Counted from the first letter of the stretch, positions 24,648 to 35,010 are shown. The stretch: 64,000 nt of DNA from DASYTH01 sp035762905 (GCF_035762905.1 NZ_DASUCC010000101.1:16512-80511); one strand, 5' to 3'. Notes: generated by a model not told the origin, from the letters alone. Numbers and translations: made by a program.

Positions 24648-27600
24648 GCTGCCACTCCTGAGATGTGTGCGTGCAGATGCGCGGCGAGGGCCTGCACGGT
24701 CGGGAACCGGTACAGATCGGTGAGCGGGAGCTGCCGGCCGAGCCGCTGCTGGATCAGCTTGCGGGCGACGGCAAGGCTCAGGCTGTCCCCGCCGATGTCG
24801 AAGAACGCCTCGTCCAGGTCGAAGTCGTCGGTGCCGAGCGCCACGATCCAGGCCGCGGCGACCAGCTCCTCCAGATCGGCGAGCGACACCGACATCACCG
24901 CGGCCCGCGCCGGTCCCGGCTCGGTGGCCTGCGGCGTGTGCGACCGCGCGGCGAGCGTCCGCAGATCGACCTTTCCGTTGCGGTCCAACGGGAACTCTTC
25001 GACGCTGAACCAGCGCTGCGGCCGGGCGTAGGGCGCCAGCCCCGGCTCGACCGCCTGCCGCAACACCGGAACCGGGGCGTCGCCCTTGACCGCGGCGCAC
25101 AGCCGGGCGTTGGTCGGGCCGTCGCCGGCCAGGAACACCACGACGTCGAGCACCCCGGGCAGCTCCCGGATCCGGCGCTCCACGTCGACCAGCTCCACCC
25201 GGTGTCCGGCGATCTTGACCTGCCGGTCGTTGCGGCCGAGGAAGCGCAGGAACCCGTCGGCGCCCCAGCGCACCAGGTCGCCGGTCCGGTACCGCCGGGC
25301 GCCGGGGCCGCGCACGAACGACTCGGCGGTGCGCTCCGGCTCGCCAAGATACCCGTCGGCCAAACCCCACCCGGCGGTACGCAGCTCGCCGATCGCGCCG
25401 GGCGCGACGGCGCGGCCGGCCGGATCGACGACGTACAACCGGGTTCCGCGCACCGGAGTCCCGATCGGCAGCGGGTCGGGCACCTCGTGCGGGGCATCCA
25501 CGTCGAACGTCGCGGTGAACGTGGTGTTCTCGGTCGGCCCGTAGCCGTTGGTGATCCGCAGCCCGGGACAGTGCTCGAGCACGCGCCGCACGTGCGCCGG
25601 CGAGACCACGCCGCCGCCGGTGAACAGCTGACGCAGTCCGCGGAAGGCGTCCGGCCGGTGGTCGGCGACCAGGTGGAAGAACCCGGAGGTCAGCCAGGCG
25701 TGGCTGACCGGATTGGTGCGCAGGAACTCGGTCAGGTCGTGCGGGGTCGCCTCGCCCGGCGGGTACACGGTGACCGCGTGCCCGTTCACCAGCGGCACCA
25801 GCAACTCCAGCGTCGAGGCGTCGAAGGCGAGCGGGGCAAGGCGGAGCATGGCCGACCCGGCGGGGTCGGCGATCATCCGGTGGTCCGCGGCCAGCCGCAG
25901 CACCGCGCGATGCGGGACCACGACGCCCTTGGGCGCCCCGGTCGATCCGGAGGTGAACGCGACGTAGGCGGTCCCGGCCGGCCGGGCCGCGAACGGCGGC
26001 AGCGCGGCGACGTCCCCGGCGCCGGCCGCCGGACAGTCCACAGTGTCCGTCCATACCGGATCGATGCCGGGGTGGTCACCGATCCGCGCGACCGGTGCGG
26101 CCGCGGCGACCAGGTGTGCCCGCCACTCGGCGGTGGCCGCCTGGTCCACCGCGACGTAGCCGGCGCCGAGCCGCAGGATGCCCAGTACCGCAACGGCTTC
26201 CGCCGCCGACCGGGCCAGCTCGAGCGCGACCAGGTCACCCGGGCGGACCCCACACTCGTGCAGCAGCGCGGCCTGGGCCAGCGCCCGCTCGTGCAGCTCG
26301 CGATAGCGCAGCGTGGTGCCGGTGGCGACGTCGGTGATCGCCGTCGCGTCCGGCGATTCCCGCGCGTGCCGCTCGAAGGCGCTCCAGATGTCCCCGGTGG
26401 TGTCGAACTCCGCGCCGTCGCCGAGCGCCCGCAGCCGCCGGAGCTGGCCGGGGGACAGGCCGGTGACGCGGGCCAGCTCCGCCTCCGGGTCGGCGGCCAG
26501 CTCGATCAGCACCGCCTGCACCGACTCGGCCAGCTCACCGGCGTCGGCGGCGGTCAGCACCGAGGTGGCGTACTCCAGGGCCAGCCGCGGCCGGTCGGAC
26601 CAGGCTTGCAGGTACAGCAACACGTCGAAGACCGCGCCGTGGCAGTAGCCCTCGTGGATCCGCCAGGTCTGCTCGCCGGCGGCGAACGCGTCCGGCACCA
26701 GCTCGTGGTGCGCGGCGAACCCGATCTGGGCCAACGGGTTGTGGCCGGGATCGGTGGCCACGCCGAGCCCGCCGACCACCCGCTCGAACGGCAGGTCCGC
26801 GTCGGCGACGGCGTCGGCCAGCGCGCCGGCCGTGCCGCGCAGGAACCCCAGGCCGGACAGCTGGTCGCCGGCCCGGCAGCGCACCGGAACAACCCGGGTG
26901 CACAGCCCGACGATCCCGGCCATGCCGGCCTCGAACCGGCCGGCCGCCGGCACGCCGAGCACGAGATCGTCCAGCCCGGCCCGTCGGGCCACGGCCAGCG
27001 CCCACGCCGACATCAGCACCGTGGTCACGGTGGTCCGGCTGCGTCGGGCCAGCGCGGTGGCCGCCGCCGTCGCCGCGCCGGACAGGGCGAACACCAGGCG
27101 GGCGCCGTGCCCGTCGGCCTCGGTGACCGGCGGCAGGTCGGTGGGCAGGGCCACGGTCCTCGGCGCGCCGGCCAGGCGGGCGGCGACCCGGTCCAGTGCG
27201 CCGGCCGGGTCGGCGGCGGCCAGCCGGGAGGCGATCCACTCCGGTGACGGACCGGCCGCGGCGCCGCCTCCGTTCTGGTACAGCTCGACGAAGTCCCGGC
27301 ACAGCACGCCGATGCTCCACCCGTCGACCACGGTGTGGTGGGCCAGCAGGGTCAGCAGGCTCCGCTCGCCGGCCTGGGTGAGCACGAACGCCACCGGCGG
27401 GGCCTCGAACGGCCGCAGCAGGTCTCCGGCACCCCGCCCGTACAGCTCGTGCACGGTGCGGACGGCGTCGGCACCCTCCGGCAGGGCCTGGTGCAGCAGC
27501 CGCGGCCGGTGCGGAACCGGCAACACGATCCGCCCCGGTCCGGAGGAGTCCCGCACGAACATCGTGCGCAGCGACTCATGCCGGGCGGCCAACGCGCGCA

Positions 27601-28006
27601 GCGCGTCCCGGGTCCGGTCCGGGTCGAGCGGTGCCGGCGGCTCCAGGGTGAACATCAGCCGGTAGGGCTGGTCCTGGCCGAGGACGTGCGCCGCGAGCAT
27701 CGCCTTCTGGCCGGGCAGCAGCTCCCGGCGCACCGGGCCGCGCGCCGGATCGGTTGGTAGTGGGGCGGTTTCCACATAGTCCGTGGCGGCCTCGAGCGCC
27801 TCGCCGAGCGGACCGGTGGCCAGCACCCTGGCGATGTCCAGGTCGAGACCGAGGCGGTGCTGGCCCTGGGACACCAGGGCGATCGCCTGCAGCGAGGTGC
27901 CGCCAAGCCCGACGAACGACCCGGTCCGGACCGCGTCCGGTACCCGCTCGGGGGGCAGCCCGAGCACCTCGGCGACCAGCGGCGCCCACGCCGCGATGCT
28001 GGACAT
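24644..28006 (-). CDS. NRPS, domains T-C-A-T
   Basis: 1120 residues; the ATG at 28006 shares a base with the upstream stop (TGATG). Order: N-terminal carrier domain (SFVGLGGTSLQAIALVSQG), condensation domain with LLAHHTVVDGWSIG, adenylation domain (FTSGSTGAPKGVV, FDASTLEL, NGYGPTENTTFTATF, YRTGDLVRW, QVKIAGHRVELVDVE, NGKVDLRTL) and a C-terminal carrier (AFFDIGGDSLSLAVARKL). The hand-read specificity code is DALWFGGTFK, nearest in my memory to valine codes (DAFWLGGTFK). The N-terminal carrier next to a separate 91-residue carrier gives two consecutive carriers at the PKS-to-NRPS handover. Confidence 0.93.
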   Translation of the reverse strand: MSSIAAWAPLVAEVLGLPPERVPDAVRTGSFVGLGGTSLQAIALVSQGQHRLGLDLDIARVLATGPLGEALEAATDYVETAPLPTDPARGPVRRELLPGQKAMLAAHVLGQDQPYRLMFTLEPPAPLDPDRTRDALRALAARHESLRTMFVRDSSGPGRIVLPVPHRPRLLHQALPEGADAVRTVHELYGRGAGDLLRPFEAPPVAFVLTQAGERSLLTLLAHHTVVDGWSIGVLCRDFVELYQNGGGAAAGPSPEWIASRLAAADPAGALDRVAARLAGAPRTVALPTDLPPVTEADGHGARLVFALSGAATAAATALARRSRTTVTTVLMSAWALAVARRAGLDDLVLGVPAAGRFEAGMAGIVGLCTRVVPVRCRAGDQLSGLGFLRGTAGALADAVADADLPFERVVGGLGVATDPGHNPLAQIGFAAHHELVPDAFAAGEQTWRIHEGYCHGAVFDVLLYLQAWSDRPRLALEYATSVLTAADAGELAESVQAVLIELAADPEAELARVTGLSPGQLRRLRALGDGAEFDTTGDIWSAFERHARESPDATAITDVATGTTLRYRELHERALAQAALLHECGVRPGDLVALELARSAAEAVAVLGILRLGAGYVAVDQAATAEWRAHLVAAAAPVARIGDHPGIDPVWTDTVDCPAAGAGDVAALPPFAARPAGTAYVAFTSGSTGAPKGVVVPHRAVLRLAADHRMIADPAGSAMLRLAPLAFDASTLELLVPLVNGHAVTVYPPGEATPHDLTEFLRTNPVSHAWLTSGFFHLVADHRPDAFRGLRQLFTGGGVVSPAHVRRVLEHCPGLRITNGYGPTENTTFTATFDVDAPHEVPDPLPIGTPVRGTRLYVVDPAGRAVAPGAIGELRTAGWGLADGYLGEPERTAESFVRGPGARRYRTGDLVRWGADGFLRFLGRNDRQVKIAGHRVELVDVERRIRELPGVLDVVVFLAGDGPTNARLCAAVKGDAPVPVLRQAVEPGLAPYARPQRWFSVEEFPLDRNGKVDLRTLAARSHTPQATEPGPARAAVMSVSLADLEELVAAAWIVALGTDDFDLDEAFFDIGGDSLSLAVARKLIQQRLGRQLPLTDLYRFPTVQALAAHLHAHISGVAA

Positions 28007-28281
28007 CAGGCTTCGGTCACCGGTTCGGCCAGGCGGTCCCGCGCCGCCTGCGCTACGACCTCGCGCAGGTCGGCGTAGCGCGGGTTCGCCACGACCTGCG
28101 GGAGCATGACCGGAAGCTCCAGCTCGTACCGGATCAGCGTGGACAGCCGCAGCGCGCTCAGCGAGTGGCCGCCGAGGTCGAAGAAGTCGTCCTGCTCGTC
28201 CACCGAGTCGACGCCGAGCACCTCCATCCACAGGCGCGCCAGTTCGGCGGTCAGTTCGGGCAGTTCGGTGATCTCAGGCAT
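28006..28281 (-). CDS. Stand-alone acyl/peptidyl carrier protein
   Basis: 91 residues. The 4'-phosphopantetheine site is Ser in DDFFDLGGHSLSALRLS, in a four-helix carrier protein of normal size (LARLWMEVLGVDSVDEQ before it). It starts 3 nt after the KS gene ends and stops on the start of the T-C-A-T gene, so it is an integral part of the line. It probably serves the upstream KS/vestigial-AT protein, which has no carrier of its own. Confidence 0.92.
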   Translation of the reverse strand: MPEITELPELTAELARLWMEVLGVDSVDEQDDFFDLGGHSLSALRLSTLIRYELELPVMLPQVVANPRYADLREVVAQAARDRLAEPVTEA

Positions 28282-28283
28282 GG

Positions 28284-30599
28284 TCAGCCCTTTCTCGCGG
28301 TGGTGACCGGGGTCGGTGGGTCGATGAAGTGCCGGGTGGCGGCGAACGGGTAGGTCGGCGCCGGAACCCGCTGGCGACCCTCGTCGTGTGCGGGGTCCCA
28401 GGCGCCGCCGATGCCCAGTTCCCAGAGCACGCCGACGGCGGCGAGCAGCCGGGCGTGCCGGTCCTCCGGCTTGGCCGCGAGCCGTTCGGTCAGCGCGCGC
28501 AGACCGAACTCGGTTCCGTCGGGGCGGCGCAGGGTGACCTGGGAGCCGATCTCGACCGAGGCGACCGGATCGAGGCCGGCGACCACCGGCGCGATGTGCT
28601 CGGATCCGGGCAGCACGCGCAACCGTTGCCACAGCTGGAGGTCGACCGCCTCCTCGTCGGTGAGCAGCGCGCCGGTGGCCGGCGAGTACACCGCGATGTC
28701 CGGTGCGCGCAGGGCGATCCGGTGGCCCGAGCCGGTCACCAGACGGAGCCCGTCCGCGATGGACATGACCCCGGCCGTGCACGCCGCGGCGATCGCGCCG
28801 GTGCCGGTGCCGATCACCGCCGCCGGCTGGATTCCGCGGCTGCGCAACGACTCGGCCAGCGCGGCGGCGGCCAGGTACCGGTGCGCCTCCGTGCGGGCGT
28901 CCTCGTCGAGGTCCGGCGCGTCGGTGCGAAGCTGGGCGTAGCCCTCGTCGAGGATGCCGCGGTAGACCGGGTCGGCGTCGTAGTTCTTCCGGTTGCCGGT
29001 CCATTCCCCGTCGCCGGTGAGGACGAACAGCACGGCGGGGGGCGACGGGTCGGCACGCACCACGCCGCGGTGCGGCAGCACGTCGTGGTTGGTCAGGAAG
29101 GTTGCCCGCCACGGCAGTGCGGCCCGTCCGGTGCGCAGCGTGTAGGCGATGTCGGCGTGCTCCGGCCCGGCCGCACCGGCCACGAACTCGCTCACCCGGC
29201 ACAGGTTCTGCTCGGCCGCCTCCTTCGTGCGGCCGGACACCATGATCAGCTGAGTGGCGATCCGCAGCGGCGCGGGCGCGCGGTCCGGCGCCTCCTCGAG
29301 CACCACGTGGGTGTTGGTGCCGCCGATGCCGAACGCGCTCACGCCGGCCCGGCGCACTCCGCCGATCGGCTCCCAGGGTCGGGCCGCGGCCGGGATCGTG
29401 AAGACCGAGTCCGCCAGCTTGAGCGCCGGGTTCGGTGCGGTGAAGTGCGCAACGGGCGGAATCGTCTTGTGCCGCAGGGCGAGCGCGACCTTGATCAGGC
29501 CGACGATGCCGGCGGCACTGTCCAGGTGGCCGATGTTGGACTTCAGGGCGGTCAGCGCGCACGGCGGCCGGTCGGCGTTGGTGGAGTCGAAGACCTGGCG
29601 CAGCGCGGCCACCTCGATCGGGTCGCCGAGCGCGGTGCCGGTGCCGTGCGCCTCGATCATGCCGATCGTGTCCGGGTGGAACCCGGCGACGCCGAGCGCC
29701 GCGGAGATCACCGCGGCCTGCCCGGCCGGGCCGGGGGCGGTGAAGCCGGCCTTGCGGGCGCCGTCGTTGTTCACCGCGGACCCGGCGATCACCGCGTGGA
29801 TGAAGTCGCCGTCCCGCACCGCGTCCTCGAGCCGCTTGAGCACGACCACACCCGCGCCGTCGCCGTCGACCGTGCCCGCCGCCTCGGTGTCGAACGACCG
29901 GCAGTAGCCGTCCGGGGAGAACACGCCGCCGGGTTCGAACAGGTGCCCGCGCCGGGTGGGCGGGCCGATGGTGGCCGCCCCGGCGAGCGCCAGGTCCGCG
30001 TCGTAGGTGAGCAGGCTCTGCACCGCGAGGTGGACCGCGACCAGCGAGGTGGAGCAGGCCGTCTGCACCGACATGGCCGGCCCCTGCAGGTTCAGCTTGT
30101 AGCCGATCCGGGTGGCCGCGAAGTCCTTGTCGCTGTTGATGAGCACCTGCAGGCCACCGACCGAGCGGACCAGGTTCTCGTTGGGCCACACGTTGTCCAG
30201 CAGGTAGACGTTCATCCCGGTGCCCAGGTACACGCCGATCCGGTTGCCGTCCGGGGCGATCGGCGGGTAGCCGGCATGCTCCAGCGCGCCCCACGCGCAC
30301 TCCAGCAGCGCCCGCTGCTGCGGGTCCATCAGCGCGCTGTCCTGACCGGAGTAGCCGAACAGCCGCCCGTCGAAGCACTCCGCGTCCGGCAGGATGGCCC
30401 GCGCCGGCACGAAGTTCGGCTGGTCGATCACCTCGTCCGGGACGCCCCACTCGGTGAGCTGGTCGCGGCCGAAGAAGCCGACCGAGTCGACGCCGTTCTC
30501 GATGTTGTGCCAGAACAGGTCCAGGTCCCGCCCGGCGCCGGGTACCCGGACCGCCATGCCGACGATGGCCACCCGGCCCGGCTCCAACTGCTCAGTCAT
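28284..30599 (-). CDS. PKS ketosynthase with vestigial, probably inactive acyltransferase
   Basis: 771 residues. The KS half is intact: Cys182 in VQTACSTSLVAVH, His318 in MIEAHGTGTALGDP, His358 in LKSNIGHLDSAAG. After ~residue 450 there is a shortened AT-like region in which the usual FTGQG is VLTGDGEW and the nucleophile elbow GHSxG is GTGTG (residues 597-601), so both His and catalytic Ser are lost; the FHS block is missing too. The C-terminal linker RVPAPTYPFAATRHFIDPP is normal. The enzyme should condense but cannot load its own extender, requiring an AT in trans, perhaps the downstream KS-AT-ACP protein. Start overlaps the upstream NRPS stop (ATGA). Confidence 0.92.
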   Translation of the reverse strand: MTEQLEPGRVAIVGMAVRVPGAGRDLDLFWHNIENGVDSVGFFGRDQLTEWGVPDEVIDQPNFVPARAILPDAECFDGRLFGYSGQDSALMDPQQRALLECAWGALEHAGYPPIAPDGNRIGVYLGTGMNVYLLDNVWPNENLVRSVGGLQVLINSDKDFAATRIGYKLNLQGPAMSVQTACSTSLVAVHLAVQSLLTYDADLALAGAATIGPPTRRGHLFEPGGVFSPDGYCRSFDTEAAGTVDGDGAGVVVLKRLEDAVRDGDFIHAVIAGSAVNNDGARKAGFTAPGPAGQAAVISAALGVAGFHPDTIGMIEAHGTGTALGDPIEVAALRQVFDSTNADRPPCALTALKSNIGHLDSAAGIVGLIKVALALRHKTIPPVAHFTAPNPALKLADSVFTIPAAARPWEPIGGVRRAGVSAFGIGGTNTHVVLEEAPDRAPAPLRIATQLIMVSGRTKEAAEQNLCRVSEFVAGAAGPEHADIAYTLRTGRAALPWRATFLTNHDVLPHRGVVRADPSPPAVLFVLTGDGEWTGNRKNYDADPVYRGILDEGYAQLRTDAPDLDEDARTEAHRYLAAAALAESLRSRGIQPAAVIGTGTGAIAAACTAGVMSIADGLRLVTGSGHRIALRAPDIAVYSPATGALLTDEEAVDLQLWQRLRVLPGSEHIAPVVAGLDPVASVEIGSQVTLRRPDGTEFGLRALTERLAAKPEDRHARLLAAVGVLWELGIGGAWDPAHDEGRQRVPAPTYPFAATRHFIDPPTPVTTARKG

Positions 30600-33500
30600 C
30601 GTGCTCCCTTACGGCGTTCGGCGAGCAGGGCGCGGCCGGTCCGGCGCTGCTCGAGATGGTCGTCGGCGACGCGCGGCGCGGTCCGTTCGAAGTGCGCCGC
30701 GCACGCCGCAACGGTGCCGAACCGGAACAGGTCGGTCACCGAGATGTCCAGGCCCTCCTCGGCCATCCGCTGTTGCAACGTGATCAGGGCGAAGCTGTGC
30801 CCGCCGAGATCGAAGAAGTTGTCGTGTAGCCCGACGTCCGGGCGGTTCAGTACTTCTGTCCACAAGCGACGGATGTGCTCGGCCATCGAGGACGCCCGGC
30901 CGCGGATCAGCGAAACGGGCGCCGTCGCTCTGGCCGCCGTGCTCTCGGCGAGCAGCCGGGCGGTGTCGACCTTGCCGTGCGCGGTGAGCGGAATCGCCGG
31001 GACGACGAGGATCCGCGACGGCACCATGTAGCCGGGCAGCATCGCCGTGGCCATCGCACGCAGCTCGCGTTCGGCGTCCGGGCCGGGGTTTCCGGTCACG
31101 AACGCGACCAGCTGTTCACCGTCCGCGGCCACCGCGCATGCCTGGACGCCGGGATGCGCCAGCAGGGTGCCCTCCACCTCGGCGCACTCCACCCGGTACC
31201 CACGGATCTTCACCTGGGTGTCGTTGCGGCCCAGGTAGATCAGGTTCCCGTCGGTGCCCCACCGGGCCAGGTCGCCGGTCCTGTACATCACGCCCGGGCC
31301 CCACGGGTCCGGCAGGAACCGCTCGACGGTCAGCTCGGGGTTGTTCAGATACCCCTTGGCCACAAGCGATCCGCCGACGTACAGCTCGCCAGGCATGGCC
31401 ACGCCGACCGGGCGGCGCCGCTCGTCGAGCACGTAGCAACGGCCGGACGGCAGCGCGACGCCGATGTTGCCCTCGCGAACCTCGGTCAGCGCGTCCGTCG
31501 GCACCTGGTGGATCGTGACGTGGATGGTGCCCTCGGTGATCCCGTACATGTTCACGAAGACGGCACGCATGCCGCCGTGCCCGGCCACCATCGCGGCGAG
31601 CCGGGACCAGCTCAGCGCCTCGCCGGCCAGCACCACGTAGCGCAGCGGCGAGTCCCCGGCCAGTTCCAGGTAGCGGGGCAGCATCCGGTACAGCGAGCCG
31701 GGCGTCTGGCTCAGCACGGTGATCCGCTCGGCCAGCACCAGCCGGGCCAGCCGATCCGGGTCGACCAGGTCGGCATGCTCGGCGATCACCAGCCGGCCGC
31801 CGGTGGTGAGCGCGCCCCACATCTCCCACACCGAAACGTCGAAGGAGAACGAGTGGGCGCCCAGCCAGGTGTCGCCGGAGGTGATGTCCAGGCCGGCCGG
31901 GCTCGGTGCGCACAGCGCGTCGAGCCCGTCGTGCCCGACCATGACGCCCTTCGGCACACCGGTCGAGCCGGACGTGTAGATGATGTAGGCCAGCTCGTCT
32001 GGATCGGGAAACCGTTGCGGTACAACCGAGTCGCCGGTGATGGTGGTCACGTCGATGAGCCGGGCGGCGGGCAGGGTGCCGGCGAGCTGCGCGGTGTCCG
32101 GCTCCACCAGCAGCACCGGTGCGGCGGCACTCTCGGCGATCAGCTCGAGGCGCTGCCGCGGGTATTCCGGGTCAAGCGGAACGTAGCTGCCACCCGCCTT
32201 CCAGACCCCGAGGATGGCGGCGACGACCGCGGGGGAGCGGCGCAGCAGCAGGCCGACCCGGTCGCCGCGGGCGATCCCGGCATCGGCAAGGCCCGCGGCG
32301 ATCCGGTCGGACCACCGGTCCAGCTCGGCGTAGCTCAGGTTCCGGTCGCGGAACCGGATCGCCACCGCGTCCGGGGTCGCCTCGGCGTGCCCGGCGAACC
32401 GCTCCAGCACCGAGGGGTGCCGCACCGGTCGGGCCGGTGGGTTGACCCCGGAGGTGAGCCGCCGTCGCTCGTCCGGGTCGACCGGGTCCGGTTCCTGGCC
32501 CTCATCATCCACAATGGACTCGAGGAACGTCAGGTAGTGGTCCAGCAGGGTCGCCGCGGTGGCCGGGTCGAACAGCTCGGTGCTGAACTCGGCGCGCAGG
32601 AACGGTTTGTCGGTGGACACGTCCAGGGTGATCCCGAGGTCGAACTTGGTCGCGTCGATCTCCACGTCGACCTCGGTCACCTTCACACCGGTCAGTTCCG
32701 GGAAGGCGAACGGGAAGTTCTGCACGGTCAGCGAGGTCTGGAACAGCGGCGCGTGACTGAGCTGCCGGCCGCCCGCGGTGGCCCGCACGATCTCCTCGAA
32801 CGGCACTTCCTGGTGCGCGAACGCGGTCATCGAGGTCCGGCGCACCCGGGTCACCAACTCGGCGAAGGTCGGCTCGCCGGACAGGTCGACCCGGATCGGC
32901 AGGGTGTTGACCAGGCAGCCGACCAGGCGCTCCTCGACCTCGTCCATGCGGTTGGCCACCGGCACGCCGATCACCACATCGTGTTGCCGGGTGTAGCGGG
33001 CCAGCACCGCGGCGTAGCCGGCAAGCGCGACACCGAACAGCGTGCTGCCGTGCCGCCGGGCCCAGCCGGTGAGCGCCTCGATCAGGTCGCGGCCGACCGG
33101 ACGGCGCAGCACCGCACCCCGGCAGCTCAGCACGCCGGGCCTCGGGAAGTCGGTGGGCAGTGCGAGCTGCGGCGCCCCGGCCAGCTCGGCCCGCCAGAAG
33201 GCGAGCCCGGCGGTGTCGTCGGCCCAGCGTGCCCGCTGGTCCCGGGCGTAGGCCGGGTAGGACTCGGCCGGCTCGGTGGGCCCGGTGCCGTTGTACTCGG
33301 CGGCGAGATCGGCCAACAGCAGCCCGACCGACCAGCCGTCGCAGGCGATGTGGTGCACCAGCACGACAAGGGCGTGCGTGTCGGCGTCCCAGGAGCGGAT
33401 CCAGGCCCGCAGCACCGGGCCGGTGGTCAGCACGAACGGCCGGCGGGCCTGCGTGGCGACCAGCTCGCGGAGAATCTCGTCCTGCTGGGCCACGTCGACC

Positions 33501-33760
33501 CACGGTTCGGTCCGCACGTCCGGCTCGAGCACCGGCTCCGGCGCGACCCGCTGGGTGAGCACGCCGCCGGAAACCGCGTAGCTGGTGCGCAGCGCGTCGT
33601 GCCGGGCGACCACCCGGCGCAGCGCCCCGGCCAGCGCCTCGGTGCGCAGCGGGCCCTCGATGCGCAGCGCGAACGCCACCACGTAGGCGGGGTTTCCGGG
33701 CTCCAGCTCGTTGACGAAGTACAGCCGTTCCTGCGCGAACGACGCGCGCGTCGTGGTCAT
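30596..33760 (-). CDS. NRPS, domains C-A-T
   Basis: 1054 residues. Condensation domain with VLVHHIACDGWSVG (residues ~134-146); adenylation domain with YTSGSTGVPKGVMV, FDVSVWEMWGALTTGG, NMYGITEGTIHVT, YRTGDLARWGTDGNL, QVKIRGYRVECAEVE and HGKVDTARL; carrier domain NFFDLGGHSFALITLQQRMA. The hand-read pocket code is DVWSVAMIHK, of the polar W239 type seen with Ser/Thr and small amino acids; I cannot assign it firmly. The gene starts 2 nt after the MFS stop. An N-terminal C domain in the first NRPS of the operon could be a starter C domain acylating the first residue. Confidence 0.93.
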   Translation of the reverse strand: MTTTRASFAQERLYFVNELEPGNPAYVVAFALRIEGPLRTEALAGALRRVVARHDALRTSYAVSGGVLTQRVAPEPVLEPDVRTEPWVDVAQQDEILRELVATQARRPFVLTTGPVLRAWIRSWDADTHALVVLVHHIACDGWSVGLLLADLAAEYNGTGPTEPAESYPAYARDQRARWADDTAGLAFWRAELAGAPQLALPTDFPRPGVLSCRGAVLRRPVGRDLIEALTGWARRHGSTLFGVALAGYAAVLARYTRQHDVVIGVPVANRMDEVEERLVGCLVNTLPIRVDLSGEPTFAELVTRVRRTSMTAFAHQEVPFEEIVRATAGGRQLSHAPLFQTSLTVQNFPFAFPELTGVKVTEVDVEIDATKFDLGITLDVSTDKPFLRAEFSTELFDPATAATLLDHYLTFLESIVDDEGQEPDPVDPDERRRLTSGVNPPARPVRHPSVLERFAGHAEATPDAVAIRFRDRNLSYAELDRWSDRIAAGLADAGIARGDRVGLLLRRSPAVVAAILGVWKAGGSYVPLDPEYPRQRLELIAESAAAPVLLVEPDTAQLAGTLPAARLIDVTTITGDSVVPQRFPDPDELAYIIYTSGSTGVPKGVMVGHDGLDALCAPSPAGLDITSGDTWLGAHSFSFDVSVWEMWGALTTGGRLVIAEHADLVDPDRLARLVLAERITVLSQTPGSLYRMLPRYLELAGDSPLRYVVLAGEALSWSRLAAMVAGHGGMRAVFVNMYGITEGTIHVTIHQVPTDALTEVREGNIGVALPSGRCYVLDERRRPVGVAMPGELYVGGSLVAKGYLNNPELTVERFLPDPWGPGVMYRTGDLARWGTDGNLIYLGRNDTQVKIRGYRVECAEVEGTLLAHPGVQACAVAADGEQLVAFVTGNPGPDAERELRAMATAMLPGYMVPSRILVVPAIPLTAHGKVDTARLLAESTAARATAPVSLIRGRASSMAEHIRRLWTEVLNRPDVGLHDNFFDLGGHSFALITLQQRMAEEGLDISVTDLFRFGTVAACAAHFERTAPRVADDHLEQRRTGRALLAERRKGAR

Positions 33761-33762
33761 GG

Positions 33763-34989
33763 TCAGCTCACCCCCGCGGGTACCAGGGCGGCGCGGCGCC
33801 GGGTCACCGGCACGACCGCCGCGGCGGCCGTGAGCACCACCGCCGCGATCGCCGTCCATCCCCAGAAGCCGTACGCCACAACGATTCCGGACAGGAGCGC
33901 CGGTCCGGCGATGTTCTGGGTGATCACGCTCAGCTCGAACGCGCCGAGGTACTCGCCCTGCGCGTGCTCCGGGGCCAGCCCGAAACCGAGCCCCCACGCC
34001 GACGCGGACTGCATCACCTCGGCCACCGACATGATCAGCATCGCGGCGATCAGGGCACCGGTCAGCAGCACCACGTTGTCGTCCAGCGCCGTGACGGCGA
34101 CGACCAGGCAGCCGCCGGCCAGCCAGATCCCGGAGCGGCGGGCCAGGCGGCTGGCACCCGCCACGGTGTCCGCGCCCTTGCTCGCGCGCACCTGGAACAG
34201 GATCACGAACACCGTGTTGAAGATCAGCAGCAGCGGCACCACCGAGTGCGGCACCGGCGTGTGGGTCAGCGCCCACAGCGGCAGGGTCACCAGTACCAGG
34301 GTGATGTGCGAGGCCAGCACCGCGGACACCCCGATCACCCGCAGGAACCCGCGGTCCCGGACGGCGGCGAACCGCCGGAAGCCGACCGGGACCGGCTTGG
34401 GCTCGCCCTCCGGCAGCCGGGTCACCAGCATGGCGGCCACCACCATCAGCGCCGCGGTGGTCAGCGGGATGACCACCAGCAGGTTCCGGCTCAGCGCCGC
34501 GACCGCGGCCACCCCGATGCCGACGCTGAACCCGATGTTGAACACCGAGCGCATCAGCGCCTTGAGCCGAACCCGTTCGTTGGCCGGTACCAGCGTCCCG
34601 ATCAGCGCGCTGTTCGTCGGGCTGGTCCCGTACTCGACGAACCCGACACACATGACCACGATGAAGAACGCCGCCGAACTGTCCACAAGGGAATAGGAGC
34701 CGAACCCGACCGCCAGGGCCAAAAAGATGATCGTGAGCAACCGCCGCGGCCCCACCCGGTCGGCGATCATGCCGAACGTCACCGAGGAGATCAGCCCGGA
34801 CATCCCGGCCGCCGACAGCCCGAGCCCGACCTGCCGCGCGGTCAGCCCGACATGCAGCGTGAAGTACACGATGCTGCCGCTCAGAAAGATGCCTTTACCG
34901 ATCGACTCAGCCAGCCGTATCGCAATGAGCTTCCGCCGCAACGGATCCGTCGGCACAATGCGGGCGGACAGCGTGGCAAGATTGGACAT
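33763..34989 (-). CDS. MFS transporter, probable exporter of the cluster product
   Basis: 408 residues from ATG 34989 with GGAG 8 nt upstream (GTG 34995 is less well placed). About 12 hydrophobic segments, with the cytoplasmic-loop MFS signature GMIADRVGPRRLLTIIFLAL between helices 2 and 3. First gene of the NRPS/PKS strand after the kinase-like gene and 2 nt before the first NRPS, so export of the product is the natural role; it may also give self-protection. Substrate unknown. Confidence 0.9.
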   Translation of the reverse strand: MSNLATLSARIVPTDPLRRKLIAIRLAESIGKGIFLSGSIVYFTLHVGLTARQVGLGLSAAGMSGLISSVTFGMIADRVGPRRLLTIIFLALAVGFGSYSLVDSSAAFFIVVMCVGFVEYGTSPTNSALIGTLVPANERVRLKALMRSVFNIGFSVGIGVAAVAALSRNLLVVIPLTTAALMVVAAMLVTRLPEGEPKPVPVGFRRFAAVRDRGFLRVIGVSAVLASHITLVLVTLPLWALTHTPVPHSVVPLLLIFNTVFVILFQVRASKGADTVAGASRLARRSGIWLAGGCLVVAVTALDDNVVLLTGALIAAMLIMSVAEVMQSASAWGLGFGLAPEHAQGEYLGAFELSVITQNIAGPALLSGIVVAYGFWGWTAIAAVVLTAAAAVVPVTRRRAALVPAGVS

Positions 34990-35010
34990 TCTCACAACTC
35001 CAGGGATATC

